Below are positions 18,839 to 27,724 of a stretch of 64,000 nucleotides of DNA, in pieces. This stretch comes from Acidobacteriaceae bacterium (lineage in GTDB: Bacteria; Acidobacteriota; Terriglobia; Terriglobales; Acidobacteriaceae), in the NCBI GenBank assembly GCA_027449965.1, contig DAIDKP010000005.1:1-64000 (forward strand), written 5' to 3'. The position numbers were made by a program, and so were the translations under genes. Within the stretch, counting starts at the first letter, position 1, and each line of letters begins with the position of its first letter. Under the pieces are notes generated by a model. The model had not been told where the DNA came from and searched no databases. It saw only the letters and a program-made list of their open reading frames with translations.

Positions 18839-19264
18839 CTACCCGTTTGCACCTGAAGTTGGATCGGTATCTGAAGCAGCAACCAACTCCACAGCCTGAC
18901 GAAACTCCACGGCCTGCTTCGGAAACTTGCGCATAAGCTACCGCAATGCCTCCACTTGATCGGCTGCCGTCGCTCGGCGGAGTTGCGTGAGCAGTTTGTT
19001 CCGGTCTGGTCGCGTCAGCGTCAGATTGCTTGCGCCTTCGTTACAAACCGAGCAGATTGCGCGCAGGTTTCCCGGATCATCCGTTCTGCCCATGCTTTTA
19101 TCCACGATGTGGCCGATATGAAGTCTCATCTTTCGCGTCACGCCATAAGGGTGCGATTCGCCAGCGACAGCCCCGTACATCCGGCATGTAAAGCCGTTGC
19201 GGTCTAACACAAAGGCCCGGGTCTCTTGGGATATGGATTGGGCGAGCGCAATTCGTTTTGTCAA
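18839..19264 (-). pseudogene. HNH endonuclease, decayed (in-frame TAG and lost zinc Cys)
   Basis: Starting at TTG 19264 (GAGGT just upstream), 108 codons encode an HNH nuclease-like domain: HIGHIVDKSMGRTDDPGNL followed by AICSVCNEG. A TAG at 18940-18938 stops it, but the same frame continues through L-M-R-K-F-P-K-Q-A-V-E-F to TAG at 18839. That continuation looks like the usual C-terminal end of such proteins. The first zinc-knuckle pair, expected Cys-x2-Cys, is C-R-M-Y. Both facts suggest a gene in decay, possibly a leftover of a restriction system. Alternatively the short form is functional. Confidence 0.6.
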
Positions 19265-19277
19265 AACAGACCTCTAA

Positions 19278-19300
19278 ATTATCTTATATTGCGAGATAAT
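19278..19300. promoter_or_regulatory. Perfect palindrome, probable operator
   Basis: ATTATCT (19278-19284) and AGATAAT (19294-19300), a 9-base centre. It lies between the HNH gene start (minus strand) and the TPP riboswitch (plus strand), so it could regulate either. The binding protein is unknown. Confidence 0.4.
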
Positions 19301-19333
19301 GTATTGTTTTGAGAGCGTAAACTCGATTCAGAC

Positions 19334-19414
19334 GAAACAGGGGTGCTCCGCTACGGCGGGGCTGAGAAAAAACCCTTCGCACCCGAACCGGACAATACCG
19401 GCGTGGGAAGTTTC
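19334..19414 (+). promoter_or_regulatory. TPP (thiamine pyrophosphate) riboswitch
   Basis: The conserved THI-box is complete: AGGGGTGCT, then GGGGCTGAGA, ACCCTTCGCACCCGA and ACCGGACAATACCGGCGTGGG. P1 is GAAAC (19334-19338) with GTTTC (19410-19414). It lies 100 bases before the start of a TonB-dependent receptor, so that receptor should be repressed by thiamine pyrophosphate. Confidence 0.97.
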
Positions 19415-19486
19415 CAGCAGAACGGTATCTCAGGCGCGAGCCTGGCTCGTTCCAAGGCACAACCCGAAGTGCAAGGCTCCTCTTGT

Positions 19487-19511
19487 TTCCTCAAGTTCGA
19501 TTGGTGAGGAA
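19487..19511 (+). promoter_or_regulatory. Shine-Dalgarno sequestering hairpin of the TPP riboswitch
   Basis: TTCCTCA (19487-19493) pairs perfectly with TGAGGAA (19505-19511), which contains the ribosome site of the receptor start at 19515. A second copy of GTTTC at 19485-19489 overlaps the left strand and could pair with the P1 5' strand instead, giving a ligand-dependent switch at translation. Confidence 0.6.
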
Positions 19512-19514
19512 GCG

Positions 19515-21920
19515 ATGATAGGCCCAGAAGTAATTCAAAGAATATTCCGCAGAAATAGACGATTCTTAACGGACGTAATCCTTCCCTGCCTGGCGCTGGC
19601 GTTGGGGTTGCTTCCTGGTGCAAGCGTGATGTTGGCGCAGACATCGACTCCAGCCGCAGGCGTTGCGCAGCCGAAGAATCGGCCAAAGAAGCAGGCGCGG
19701 AAGCCGACAACGCGGCAAGTAAAAGAGGTGCCGTTGGCAAAAACATCCATTACTCCCGTGACGACGACCGTACTGGTGCAGGCACAGGCAGGGGACACCT
19801 ATCTGCCCGAGCAGGTGCGGGTGGGAACACTTGATGGCAGCCCGTTGCTGACCACTCCGGTTTCTGCCACTGTTGTCACGCACGAGTTGATGAAGGACGA
19901 GTTCAATCGCGTACTCTCTGACGTAGTCAAGAACGATGCTTCGATTGGTGAAGACTACGCGCCTGTCGGTTACTACGGCGACTTTGAGATTCGCGGGTTC
20001 ACCATTGATCTTGCGACCGGGTTGGAGATCAACGGGCTAACCATCGCTGGTGAGCAGGATGTGCCGTTGCAAAATAAGCAACGTGTCGAATTTCTGAAGG
20101 GAATTGCCGGTGTGGAAAGCGGTGTGACAACGGCCGGAGGACTCATCAACTATGTGACGCAGACGCCTCACTCGACGCAAACTCTGGACCTGGGGACAGA
20201 CCAGCGTGGCAGCGAGTATGGAGATCTGGAACTGGGCTGGCTACTGGGTCGAAGGAAACAGTTTGGAACGCTTTTTCACTTCATCGGCGAAGGGATTCAC
20301 ACCTATGTGAACGATGCGAATGGAGTCTTAGGCGGAACGACATTTGACGGCGACTGGAAGCTGACGGACCTCACCACCCTTTCCGGGGATTTTGAATACC
20401 AGCATCTCGTGCAGCACTCGGTGGCGGGATACCAGTTACTGGGTGGGGCAGTGGTGCCTTATCGCGTCTATCCATCGACGATGCTCGGTCAGCAGCCGTG
20501 GTCCAAGCCGAACACCTTTGACACGTTTAACACGAGCGTACGGCTGGAAACACAGAACGCAAAGCAGGGATGGCGCAGGGACTGGCGCGGCTTTGCGACG
20601 ATCAGCTTCAGCCAGTCGCTGATTGACGACAACGTGATTTACCCCTACGGCTGCTACTATGAGGCGGTCTGCAACCAGGGGCCAAGCGGTCCGCCGCCGT
20701 ATTTCTTTGCACCGGATGGCACCTATGACATCTATGACTATCGCGACCCGGGCGAATTGCGACGCGATGGGGTTGCCGAAGCTGTAGCGCTGGGAGTGGT
20801 CAAGACAGACAAGGTGACGCATCACCTGGCCGTTGGCGGCGAGATGTTTGTCCGCAGCGTCAATCTGCCTGGACCGCCACCGCCTGGTGCGCCCTCGACA
20901 GTGCAGAATGGTGCAGTGTATGCCTATGTCGGCAGCGAGAATATCTTTCAGAACAACATTGTGTATCCGGACTCGACAGCAGACCTGAGCGCGGGACCTG
21001 TGGTGCTCTGGGAGGACGACCATCAGAGTTCGTTACTGCTGGAAGACAGGATGGAACTGCCGCAGCATATTCAGGTGATTGCCGGGGGACGGTATACGTC
21101 TCTGCGTGATCACAACTATGGGCAGCCGACAGCGACAGGAACCGGCGAGTTCATCACGGACAAGCTACTGTGGCTGCCGCAGTACGCGCTCACGTGGAAT
21201 CCAAAGCCGGACCTGACGCTCTACGGCAACTACAGCGTCATGCTTTCTCTGGGACCGCAAGGGCCGTTTTGGGCAGGCGGGTTTTATCTCCCGCCGTTTT
21301 TTACCCGACAGGCCGAGGGTGGCGTCAAGTATCAGTGGAAAGGAAGATTGCTGATGACCGCCGACCTATTCCATATGCGTGCGCCGTTCTTCTATCCGCA
21401 AGTGACCGATGCGGCAGGCGACCTGAGCTTCATCTCTGCCGGACATGAGACGCACAATGGAGTGGAAGCGGGCGCGCAGGGCGTGGTCAACAACTGGATG
21501 AGAATGTCAGCGACGGCGGCATGGATCTCGGCGATCTCCAATGGCTCGGAGACGCCGTCGTTCAACGGGAAACAGGTCATCAACCAGCCACATCTGCGCA
21601 CGGATGTTTTTCTGGATATGCTGGTGCCGGAAAAGTGGGCGATGCACTTGCAGGGCCTGCACCTGATGCCCGGCTGGAGCCTGACAACGCGCAAGTTTGC
21701 GACGCGCGATGATCGGGTCAGTGTGGGTGGATACAACATCTTCAACCTCGGTGCGCGCTACACTCCGGGCGGCGACAACGGCAGGGTGACAATTCGAATG
21801 TATGCCGACAACGTGCTGGACAAACGCTATTGGAAGGACACAGGTGCCAGCTACGGAGACACCTTTGTGCATCTTGGTGCTCCGACCACCGTTCGGCTCG
21901 ACGTTGTCTATCGGTTCTGA
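19515..21920 (+). CDS. TonB-dependent receptor under TPP control, likely thiamine-compound importer
   Basis: An 801-residue outer-membrane receptor. ATG 19515 with GAGGA is chosen; the upstream open frame to 19299 runs through the riboswitch and is not coding. A signal sequence (LPCLALALGLLPGASVMLA) is followed by a Pro/Lys-rich linker. The plug starts near SATVVTHELM, with EIRGFTIDLATGLEINGL and VEFLKGIAGVESGVTTAGG, and a 22-strand-type barrel ends in an aromatic residue (VVYRF). The TPP riboswitch upstream indicates that the cargo is thiamine, its phosphates or a precursor. An S10 peptidase gene follows. Confidence 0.93.
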   Translation: MIGPEVIQRIFRRNRRFLTDVILPCLALALGLLPGASVMLAQTSTPAAGVAQPKNRPKKQARKPTTRQVKEVPLAKTSITPVTTTVLVQAQAGDTYLPEQVRVGTLDGSPLLTTPVSATVVTHELMKDEFNRVLSDVVKNDASIGEDYAPVGYYGDFEIRGFTIDLATGLEINGLTIAGEQDVPLQNKQRVEFLKGIAGVESGVTTAGGLINYVTQTPHSTQTLDLGTDQRGSEYGDLELGWLLGRRKQFGTLFHFIGEGIHTYVNDANGVLGGTTFDGDWKLTDLTTLSGDFEYQHLVQHSVAGYQLLGGAVVPYRVYPSTMLGQQPWSKPNTFDTFNTSVRLETQNAKQGWRRDWRGFATISFSQSLIDDNVIYPYGCYYEAVCNQGPSGPPPYFFAPDGTYDIYDYRDPGELRRDGVAEAVALGVVKTDKVTHHLAVGGEMFVRSVNLPGPPPPGAPSTVQNGAVYAYVGSENIFQNNIVYPDSTADLSAGPVVLWEDDHQSSLLLEDRMELPQHIQVIAGGRYTSLRDHNYGQPTATGTGEFITDKLLWLPQYALTWNPKPDLTLYGNYSVMLSLGPQGPFWAGGFYLPPFFTRQAEGGVKYQWKGRLLMTADLFHMRAPFFYPQVTDAAGDLSFISAGHETHNGVEAGAQGVVNNWMRMSATAAWISAISNGSETPSFNGKQVINQPHLRTDVFLDMLVPEKWAMHLQGLHLMPGWSLTTRKFATRDDRVSVGGYNIFNLGARYTPGGDNGRVTIRMYADNVLDKRYWKDTGASYGDTFVHLGAPTTVRLDVVYRF

Positions 21921-21942
21921 CTCGCCGATACCCGCTCGAGGT

Positions 21943-21964
21943 GGCTTTTCCTGAAGGAAAAGCC
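21943..21964 (+). terminator. Stem-loop after the TonB receptor gene, no T-tail
   Basis: GGCTTTTCC (21943-21951), loop TGAA, GGAAAAGCC (21956-21964): a perfect 9-bp stem 22 bases after the stop codon. It lacks a U-run, so it may be a processing or stability element rather than a terminator. Confidence 0.45.
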
Positions 21965-22046
21965 CGTCAACGGTTGTCTGCAAAGACAAACAGCGGAAAT
22001 GCTTTAGACTCGATGTTGACTGCAACTGCGGCATCGAGGAGATGAG

Positions 22047-23657
22047 ATGAAATTGAGCGGAAAAATGATTTGCGGACTGGCTCTTGCGGGAGTCAGTCTG
22101 TTCATTTCGGGGGCACAGGCTCAAACGTCAAAACAGGATGAAACGGCAAAGCCGACCACGATGACCGCCGACTCCACCAGTGAAGGAACGGTGACTGTCG
22201 GCGGCCAGACTATCAGTTACACGGCGGTTGCAGGAACAATCACTGTCGGTGGCACAGAAGCACTGGACGCACAACTGGGGCTCGACGGCAAGCTGCTTCC
22301 GGAGTATGCAGCGACGGCTCCCAAAGACGGAAAGGATGCGGCACCGACGGCGCGTATGTTTTATGTCGCCTATTTCAAAAAAGGCGCATCCGCAGAGAAG
22401 CGTCCCGTCGCATTTCTCTACAACGGCGGACCGGGCAGCTCCACCATGTGGCTGCACATGGGTTGCTTCGGACCGAGGCGCGTGCAGGTGGTCGATACGA
22501 AGCATCCGGAGGGCGCGCCGTACACCGTAAGCAACAACGACTTCAGCCTGCTTGATGCAAGCGATCTGGTCTTCATTGACGCACCGGGAACTGGATTCAG
22601 CCGTATTTTTGGAAAAGATGCGGGCAAGGCGTTTTATGGGATCGATCCCGATGCGCAGGCATTCGCGCGATTCATCCGTCGTTTCCTGACAAAGTACAAC
22701 CGTTGGAATTCGCCGAAGTATCTTATGGGCGAAAGCTATGGCACGCCGCGGAGCGCCGTGCTCAGCGCAGACCTGCACGGCATCGATCTCAACGGTATCA
22801 TTCTGCTTTCGACCATTTTGAGCTTCGATAACAGCGTCGATGAGCCAAGCTTGAATCCCGGAGTGGATCAGGCGTATGCGCTGGCGATGCCCACCTACGC
22901 AGCCACTGCGTGGTTTCATCACAAGCTGCCCAATCCGCCGGCAACGCTCGATGCGCTGCTGCCTTCCGTCGAGCAGTGGGCGCTGGGCGACTATATGCAC
23001 GCAATGCTGGAGGGTGCTGCGCTGCCAGACGCCGAGCGAAAGAAGATCGCCGAGCAGATGCATGACTACACCGGACTCCCGGTGGATTATCTGCTGAAGA
23101 GCAATCTGCGCGTCGAGGGCGGCGCCTTTTCCAAGATGTTGCTGGACTCTTCAGACACCACCACGGGGCGGCTGGACACGCGCTACACAGGGCCGGATTA
23201 CGATCCGCTCAGCAAGCAGGCGCAGTATGATCCACAAAGCAATGCGGTCTCCTCGGCATATACCGCAGCCATCAACACCTATCTGCGCGGGACACTGAAG
23301 TATGGAACAGATCAGACCTACAAGCCCAGCGCATATCGTGATCCAGATTTTCGCTGGCAGTATCGCAATGGCGAGGATGGTCAGAACGTGATGCCCAGCC
23401 TGGCCCACACGATGAAGGCAAATCCTGGAATGCACGTTCTGGTGGCAGGCGGATACTACGATCTGGCCACGCCTTTTTTTGAAGGGAAATTCGAGATGCT
23501 ACATCTACCGATTCCGGCCGATCTGCAGAACAATATCGAATACCACTACTATCCGGCAGGACACATGATCTACGTGAACGATACGGTGCTGAGCCGGTTC
23601 CACAACGATGTCGCCGCATTTATTCATAAGACCGAGGACGGCAGCGCAACCAGGTAG
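22047..23657 (+). CDS. Secreted S10 serine carboxypeptidase family protein
   Basis: A 536-residue alpha/beta-hydrolase of peptidase family S10. Start at 22047 behind GAGGAG, with a signal peptide ending near ISGAQAQ. The oxyanion strand YNGGPGSST, the nucleophile S230 in MGESYGTPR, an Asp near 472 (GGYYDLATP) and a His near 506 (YPAGHM) make up the catalytic machinery. S10 enzymes remove C-terminal residues at acidic pH, fitting an acidophilic soil bacterium. It follows the TPP-controlled receptor in the same direction, but a stem-loop and a 126-base gap separate them, so shared regulation is not certain. Confidence 0.9.
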   Translation: MKLSGKMICGLALAGVSLFISGAQAQTSKQDETAKPTTMTADSTSEGTVTVGGQTISYTAVAGTITVGGTEALDAQLGLDGKLLPEYAATAPKDGKDAAPTARMFYVAYFKKGASAEKRPVAFLYNGGPGSSTMWLHMGCFGPRRVQVVDTKHPEGAPYTVSNNDFSLLDASDLVFIDAPGTGFSRIFGKDAGKAFYGIDPDAQAFARFIRRFLTKYNRWNSPKYLMGESYGTPRSAVLSADLHGIDLNGIILLSTILSFDNSVDEPSLNPGVDQAYALAMPTYAATAWFHHKLPNPPATLDALLPSVEQWALGDYMHAMLEGAALPDAERKKIAEQMHDYTGLPVDYLLKSNLRVEGGAFSKMLLDSSDTTTGRLDTRYTGPDYDPLSKQAQYDPQSNAVSSAYTAAINTYLRGTLKYGTDQTYKPSAYRDPDFRWQYRNGEDGQNVMPSLAHTMKANPGMHVLVAGGYYDLATPFFEGKFEMLHLPIPADLQNNIEYHYYPAGHMIYVNDTVLSRFHNDVAAFIHKTEDGSATR

Positions 23658-23685
23658 AACGGTTTTTGTTGGCAACTGAAGTAGA

Positions 23686-24681
23686 TCATCGGTGGCTGGT
23701 CAAAAGAGTTGCTTCTCCTGTTTTGACGTCGATAGTCCACGGCTGGGGGGATGGCAGATGCATTCTGCCATTTGTCACTTCCAGGGGCATCCACAAATAT
23801 CGTGAATCCCAGAGTTCGCTTGGCCGCCATTGATCGGCCATGAAGATTACAGTCGTAGCTTTCAGTCCTACGACTTTAAGAAGCATGGTGGATTGTGAAT
23901 CGTAGTTGTTGGCTGCCGGAGGCGCGAGCGGGCGAAAGTCTGTCCAGGGGCCAGCAAGAGATGCAGCGGTCGCGGAGACATTCGGGTTGGGTTGCCAGCC
24001 GGTCATGTGCGATCCAACCACATAATAGAGTCCGCGGTAGTGAACCAGCGCGCCACCTTCGAGCGGAGCTGGGATGAAGCAGGTTTTCTCCACGTTCAGA
24101 AAATCCCTGGTGAGGCGCGCGACGAAAAATCCGCGCGTTGGACGCGACTCAAAAATGAGATAAGAAGAGCCGTCGTCGTCAACAAACTGACCAATGTCAC
24201 GACTCTCCTCGCCCAGCGGTCGATAGCTCTTTACATATCTGTATGGTCCCTCGATCCGATTGCTGACGGCAACCATCACTCGCGCAAATTTGTAATGTGC
24301 GTCATCCAGGTGTGCGTATAGGACAAATTTTCCTGTACTCGAATTGACAAAAACTTTTGGCCGCTCCAGAACCCAATTGGGACCAAGATGTTCCGGGTCG
24401 GAGAGCACAAGGGCGTAGCCGCAGTAGCTCCAGTGCAACAGATCGCGCGAGGAGTAGCAGGAGACATAACGTTTTTCCGGATCATTCGTTGACGTACGGT
24501 CTTCGCCGAACCAGTAGTAGACGCCTTTCCAAAATGTGATCCCCCCTCCATGTGCCTGGATGAGCCGACCATGAGTGTCTCTCCAGGATTCACCTGGACG
24601 GATGACTCCTTGTTCAGCGCGCAGAATGAAGGGCACAAGAAGCAACATGAGCAAGTTGAGCGAAAGCACCTTTGACCTCAT
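23686..24681 (-). CDS. Secreted GH43-family glycoside hydrolase (galactanase-like)
   Basis: A 331-residue protein with a signal peptide (residues 1-22) and a five-bladed propeller. The N-terminal IQAHGGGITFWKGVYYWFGE is like the exo-beta-1,3-galactanase branch of GH43 (subfamily 24), in which the usual N-terminal Asp base is absent. YVSCYSSRDLLHWSYCG and ERPKVFVNSSTGKFVLYAHL follow, the latter with the conserved Glu. Start at 24681, preceded by AAAGGA. A role in cleaving galactan side chains of arabinogalactan or pectin is inferred from the family. Confidence 0.85.
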   Translation of the reverse strand: MRSKVLSLNLLMLLLVPFILRAEQGVIRPGESWRDTHGRLIQAHGGGITFWKGVYYWFGEDRTSTNDPEKRYVSCYSSRDLLHWSYCGYALVLSDPEHLGPNWVLERPKVFVNSSTGKFVLYAHLDDAHYKFARVMVAVSNRIEGPYRYVKSYRPLGEESRDIGQFVDDDGSSYLIFESRPTRGFFVARLTRDFLNVEKTCFIPAPLEGGALVHYRGLYYVVGSHMTGWQPNPNVSATAASLAGPWTDFRPLAPPAANNYDSQSTMLLKVVGLKATTVIFMADQWRPSELWDSRYLWMPLEVTNGRMHLPSPQPWTIDVKTGEATLLTSHR

Positions 24682-24774
24682 CGTGCATTTCCTTTCAGCG
24701 CAGTGATTTCACCCGGAGAAGTTCGTACCTATTTCATTCAACTGCGAGGGATTAACAAGGTCGCGAGGGACAAA

Positions 24775-25746
24775 TCAACGTCCGGTGTGGACGACATGGA
24801 TCAACGGCTCGCCTCGCAGCAGGCGACGAATCTGCTCCGCGGCCAAGCCGACAGCGCGCGGCGAAGAACGTGGCGTGATACCAGCAACGTGCGGAGTCAG
24901 CAATAGATTGGGACAGCGCCAAAGAGGATGCTCCATTGGCAGCGGCTCCGGATCGGTGACGTCGATAGCGGCGCGGATGCGGCCAGAGTTTAACGCAGCT
25001 ACCAGAGCATCCGTGTGCACGATCGGCCCGCGCGCAGCGTTGACAACGAGCGCGCCCTGCGGGAGCAGTGCGAGTTGCGTCGCACCAATAAGCCGATGGG
25101 AAGCCGGAGTGTGCGGCAGAATCAGAATCAGAATCTCCGCCTGTGGCAGCAGCGAATCCAGTTCGCTGACTGCATGGACTACAACAGGCTCAGTGCGCGC
25201 TGTCCGCGCTACACGCGTTATCTCGGCGCCAAAGGGCACAATCAGCTTTTCGATGCTTTTGCCGATGGATCCGTAGCCAACCAGCAGGAGGCGCTTGCCG
25301 TGAAGTTCCTCCTGCTGAACCGGAGGAAACGTTGGAGCCGGATTAGCATGAATTTGCGCATAAATTTCAGGTATCTTCGCGCGTCCGCTCCAGTCGGCTG
25401 CGCGCTGCAGGTCGTGATACCACGGAAAATACTTAAGCATGGAGAGAATGGCGGTCACAGTCCACTCCGCTGTGGGAATGTTGTGCGCGTCTTGGGCGTT
25501 ACAGATGGTCACGCCGGTCGGTGCAAGCGCAATCAACCAGTCCGTTCCGGCCATCAGGCTCAAGATGATCCGAACGCCACGCAGATGCGGCCAGATGCGC
25601 TGGCCGATTGCAGGTGCAGGCGGAGGAATCCATAAGTCGATCTCGTATGTCTGATCTGGGTGTGAAGGAATGGGAACAAGCTCGACGTCTGCGGGGAGCA
25701 GTGCGAGTAAATCTGGAGTAAACGAAGCAGGGTATCCCACACGCAT
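24775..25746 (-). CDS. D-isomer-specific 2-hydroxyacid dehydrogenase
   Basis: A 323-residue NAD(P)-dependent dehydrogenase. The Rossmann motif is GYGSIGKSIEKL. Catalytic residues lie in NAARGPIVH (Arg), TDPEPLPMEHPLW (Glu) and LLTPHVAG (His). The substrate may be glyoxylate/hydroxypyruvate, lactate or another 2-oxo acid; the sequence does not settle it. It has GGAG upstream of ATG 25746. It is followed on the same strand by the GH43 gene after 93 bases. Confidence 0.9.
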   Translation of the reverse strand: MRVGYPASFTPDLLALLPADVELVPIPSHPDQTYEIDLWIPPPAPAIGQRIWPHLRGVRIILSLMAGTDWLIALAPTGVTICNAQDAHNIPTAEWTVTAILSMLKYFPWYHDLQRAADWSGRAKIPEIYAQIHANPAPTFPPVQQEELHGKRLLLVGYGSIGKSIEKLIVPFGAEITRVARTARTEPVVVHAVSELDSLLPQAEILILILPHTPASHRLIGATQLALLPQGALVVNAARGPIVHTDALVAALNSGRIRAAIDVTDPEPLPMEHPLWRCPNLLLTPHVAGITPRSSPRAVGLAAEQIRRLLRGEPLIHVVHTGR

Positions 25747-25835
25747 CTGAACAATCTCCGGAAAAGGCCTTGTCGCTCATCATCAATTCTTGAAAGAGTA
25801 GATTCACGAACTGAGTGATAAGCGGTTGGATAGGG

Positions 25836-27668
25836 TTACTGCGGGGTGGATGTCGCATTGGGCGGAGCCGGTTGATTTGCTGCGCTCGACGGAACGTTGC
25901 CCGCGGTGGGTGGAACCTCGTCTCCAGCGTCCGCGTCGCAATGATGACCATTCACCGCATACGCCGCTTTGAGGCCACGCTCAGCGGCAAGCCGAGTGTC
26001 CAGTTGGCCATCGCGCGCGGCCAGAGCAGCCTTGTATTGTGCAATGGCTTCATCGCGCTTGCAACTGAGATCCAGCATCCGTCCGAGATAAATGTGAGAC
26101 CACGAAGTTATGCGTGGCTCTTTGGAGCTTTGTGCTGCTTTCTGAAAGTTCTCAATAGCCTGCTCTGGCTGCCCGCTCATAACCGCAACCCGAGCAAGGA
26201 TAAAGTTCGCTCTGCCAATTCCCTGCCCCGGGATCGACGAAGGATTGGCCAGTGCCGTCTGCGCCAGGCTCGCCGCTGTTCGGGTGTCTCCAGCTTCCAG
26301 ATGAGCCTCTGCAATATCCAGCCCCTGAAGTTGTCGCGGCTTGCTTCGGCTCAGCACATCCGCGTCCACTGTCTTGTCAAAATCGATCTGGCGAATGACA
26401 TGCGATTCATGCTCAACATCCATGCTGTAGACCATCTCTCCAATCACATCCGATAAGCTCGCCGGATCTTTTTCAAACTGCACCATCTGAGCATAAAAGT
26501 ATTGCGTGAATACCCAGCCCTGCTGCATATCGTGTTGCACACGAGCTTGACGCACACGCTCCATCTTCTCTGCCACTGCATTTTTTGCGCTTTCGATTTT
26601 CTCAAAGTCTTCGCGCGTGGCATCCGGAGGAACCACATAGGGCTGGATGCCAGTATCCATCGTGCGCGCTTCAATCGCTTTGATCAGACACTCGATCGTC
26701 AGTGAGGCGACGTCACTTCGATACTGATAGTCGATCGGGGCATCCTGCACCAGCTTTAGCAGCGGCAGGAAGCGATCCATCGAGTCGCGACGCTGCAGCA
26801 GCAGCGGCTCGATCAGATAATGCAGATACGTGTGCCGCACCTCATTCATGGGAATTACGCCGTGCTTCGGCGAGACCACGTCTACATAATCCGTGCCATA
26901 GATGCGCGCATTGATGGTGTCAGGAGAGAGCTGCGGCTCGACGACAACAAGAAAACGACGCCCTTCGTAGCCAGGCACAGGCATCTTCAGGTAGTAGCTT
27001 GTGCTCAGAATCATCTTTGTCAGGCTGTCATGAAGGCTGGCGGCTACCGCATCGTATTCGCGATGATGTGTGAGCCAGATGCCATGCAGATCAACGGCTG
27101 CGGCGTAATCTCGCAACACGGGAAGCATTTCTACCACCTGCGTCGCATCGGGTGGCATGTCGGAGAGTTCCACGGAAGTTTCCAGATCTGGTGGAGGAGT
27201 CAGATAAAGCGCGAGCGAAATATATTGCGTTACATCCCGGATGGTGCCTGTCATGTTGTGCTGCTGAATAAAGAGGCAGACTCTATCTCGCTTTTCACGT
27301 GCGGACTCGCTTGCAGTCAGAACTTTTTCAATCTCTTGGCGAAGCTCCAGTCGAATCGGCTCGCTGTCGACTAATCCATCGTTATAACCGCAGGAATTCA
27401 GTGCGGAAGCCATGGTAAAAACCGTCTCCGATGTAGTCAGCGAGATGGACGGACCATCTGGATCGACAAGCGAAGGAGACTTTTCATGTTTATACATCGG
27501 AGCGCCCGGAGATGACCTTGAAGCGCTGGACATACTGGAAGATGGGACAGAGTTTGATGAGCTGGAACTCGACTGCCCCAGCAGACCAGAACTGGAGGCT
27601 GCGACACATGCCGCCGACAAGAGAACGATACGCAAAGCGAAAGCGGATTGGAAGTGTTTCGACATCAT
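25836..27668 (-). CDS. Exported TPR-repeat protein, unknown function
   Basis: A 610-residue protein with a signal peptide (FALRIVLLSAACVAASSSGLL), then a Ser-rich linker of about 40 residues. A large helical domain of unknown type occupies the middle (about 80-440). C-terminal TPR-like repeats (about 450-560: GLDIAEAHLEAGDTRTAASL, SGQPEQAIENFQKAAQ, CKRDEAIAQYKAALAA) precede a Pro/Ala-rich tail. It probably serves as a scaffold in the cell envelope. Two ATGs in a row at 27668 and 27665 are possible starts. It is upstream of the dehydrogenase on the same strand. Confidence 0.75.
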   Translation of the reverse strand: MMSKHFQSAFALRIVLLSAACVAASSSGLLGQSSSSSSNSVPSSSMSSASRSSPGAPMYKHEKSPSLVDPDGPSISLTTSETVFTMASALNSCGYNDGLVDSEPIRLELRQEIEKVLTASESAREKRDRVCLFIQQHNMTGTIRDVTQYISLALYLTPPPDLETSVELSDMPPDATQVVEMLPVLRDYAAAVDLHGIWLTHHREYDAVAASLHDSLTKMILSTSYYLKMPVPGYEGRRFLVVVEPQLSPDTINARIYGTDYVDVVSPKHGVIPMNEVRHTYLHYLIEPLLLQRRDSMDRFLPLLKLVQDAPIDYQYRSDVASLTIECLIKAIEARTMDTGIQPYVVPPDATREDFEKIESAKNAVAEKMERVRQARVQHDMQQGWVFTQYFYAQMVQFEKDPASLSDVIGEMVYSMDVEHESHVIRQIDFDKTVDADVLSRSKPRQLQGLDIAEAHLEAGDTRTAASLAQTALANPSSIPGQGIGRANFILARVAVMSGQPEQAIENFQKAAQSSKEPRITSWSHIYLGRMLDLSCKRDEAIAQYKAALAARDGQLDTRLAAERGLKAAYAVNGHHCDADAGDEVPPTAGNVPSSAANQPAPPNATSTPQ

Positions 27669-27724
27669 CCAGAGTCTAGTTCATTGGACTCACAAGAGAA
27701 AACCTGCCTCAGGCAGCCAGCATT

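Noticed and set aside
19299-19514. N-terminal extension of the TonB receptor frame to 19299
   Set aside because: It would translate the TPP riboswitch; a ribosome site and signal peptide fit ATG 19515.
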